Source: Frankia sp.
Lineage (GTDB): Bacteria > Actinomycetota > Actinomycetes > Frankiales > Frankiaceae
Reading direction: 5' to 3'
NCBI GenBank assembly: GCA_019689615.1
Contig: JADGHD010000002.1
Coordinates: 1 to 35,978, forward strand
DNA: 35,978 nucleotides
Numbering within the stretch: position 1 is the first letter of the stretch; each line of letters starts with the position of its first letter. Made by a program: the position numbers and the translations under genes. Shown in pieces: positions 35,777 through 35,978 of the stretch. The notes under the pieces were generated by a model. The model was not told where the DNA came from and made no database searches. It worked only from the letters and a program-made list of their open reading frames with translations.

Positions 35777-35978
35777 CGCGAAGCCCTCCCACCATCCGGC
35801 GCGGTGTGGCTGGTGCCTGCACACTGCCGTGCGCGTATTTCGGGATGGTCAAGCACCAGTTACGCCCTGGCCACCGCAGCCGGGTGATACCTGGCACGGC
35901 CGGTGGGGCCGGGCCGCGGCGCCCGCGGGCCGGCGGGCGGGCAAGCGGTGGGTGGTCTACTGGTGGGCAGCCCAGGCC

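Overview
The window is about 36 kb of very GC-rich chromosome. GTG starts are common, purine-rich Shine-Dalgarno (SD) sequences are frequent, and many junctions overlap by a GTGA or similar. Gene content and order (hisI-trpE-membrane protein-trpC-trpB-trpA-lgt, then gltB-gltD; a deazaflavin-type reductase; an ALDH-DUF779 pair; a cytochrome P450) point to a high-GC actinobacterium, possibly of the Frankia group. The genus is inference only. I see no insertion sequence, prophage, CRISPR array or rRNA.

Layout. 1-3.2 kb (+): a leader with short repeats and hairpins, a phytoene-desaturase-like FAD oxidoreductase, then a two-gene unit (deazaflavin-type reductase and TetR regulator) behind two copies of a GCTAAC-N3-GTTAGC palindrome. 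3.2-7.0 kb: a GAF-domain regulator (-) divergent from an ExaC-type aldehyde dehydrogenase and a DUF779 protein (+). 7.0-10.5 kb (-): a TauE/SafE permease and a fusion of a PimB-like glycosyltransferase with a YbhN-type flippase-like membrane domain. 10.9-11.24 kb (-): two tandem tRNA-like units whose halves are in permuted order, followed by a strong hairpin. 11.36-16.4 kb (-): a conserved protein of unknown function, a TerB-like protein, a large membrane protein with a PI-PLC-like domain, and a P450. 16.6-24.9 kb (-): a nucleoside monophosphate kinase paralogue, gltD, gltB and a VIT-family transporter. 24.9-32.3 kb (-): lgt, trpA, trpB, trpC, the Trp-associated membrane protein, trpE and hisI. 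32.4-35.8 kb (-): a tightly packed four-gene catabolic-looking operon (LLM flavin monooxygenase, cysteine hydrolase, cupin, MBL hydrolase).

How genes work together. GltB and GltD form glutamate synthase. TrpE, TrpC, TrpB and TrpA cover chorismate to tryptophan except the glutamine amidotransferase, TrpD and PRA isomerase steps, which are not in this window. The ALDH, DUF779 protein and divergent GAF regulator look like one inducible aldehyde or alcohol oxidation module. The TetR protein probably represses its own operon through the doubled palindrome.

The main discovery candidate lies at 10947-11242 on the minus strand. In two adjacent units, the T-arm and 3' acceptor strand come first, then a 7-nt loop, then the 5' acceptor strand and D-arm. 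Acceptor stems pair 7/7 (unit 2 all Watson-Crick; unit 1 with one G-U), the anticodon stem pairs across the two halves, and the outer flanks also pair. These look like circularly permuted tRNA genes, or two-piece tRNA-like RNAs, which I do not know from bacteria outside split tmRNA.
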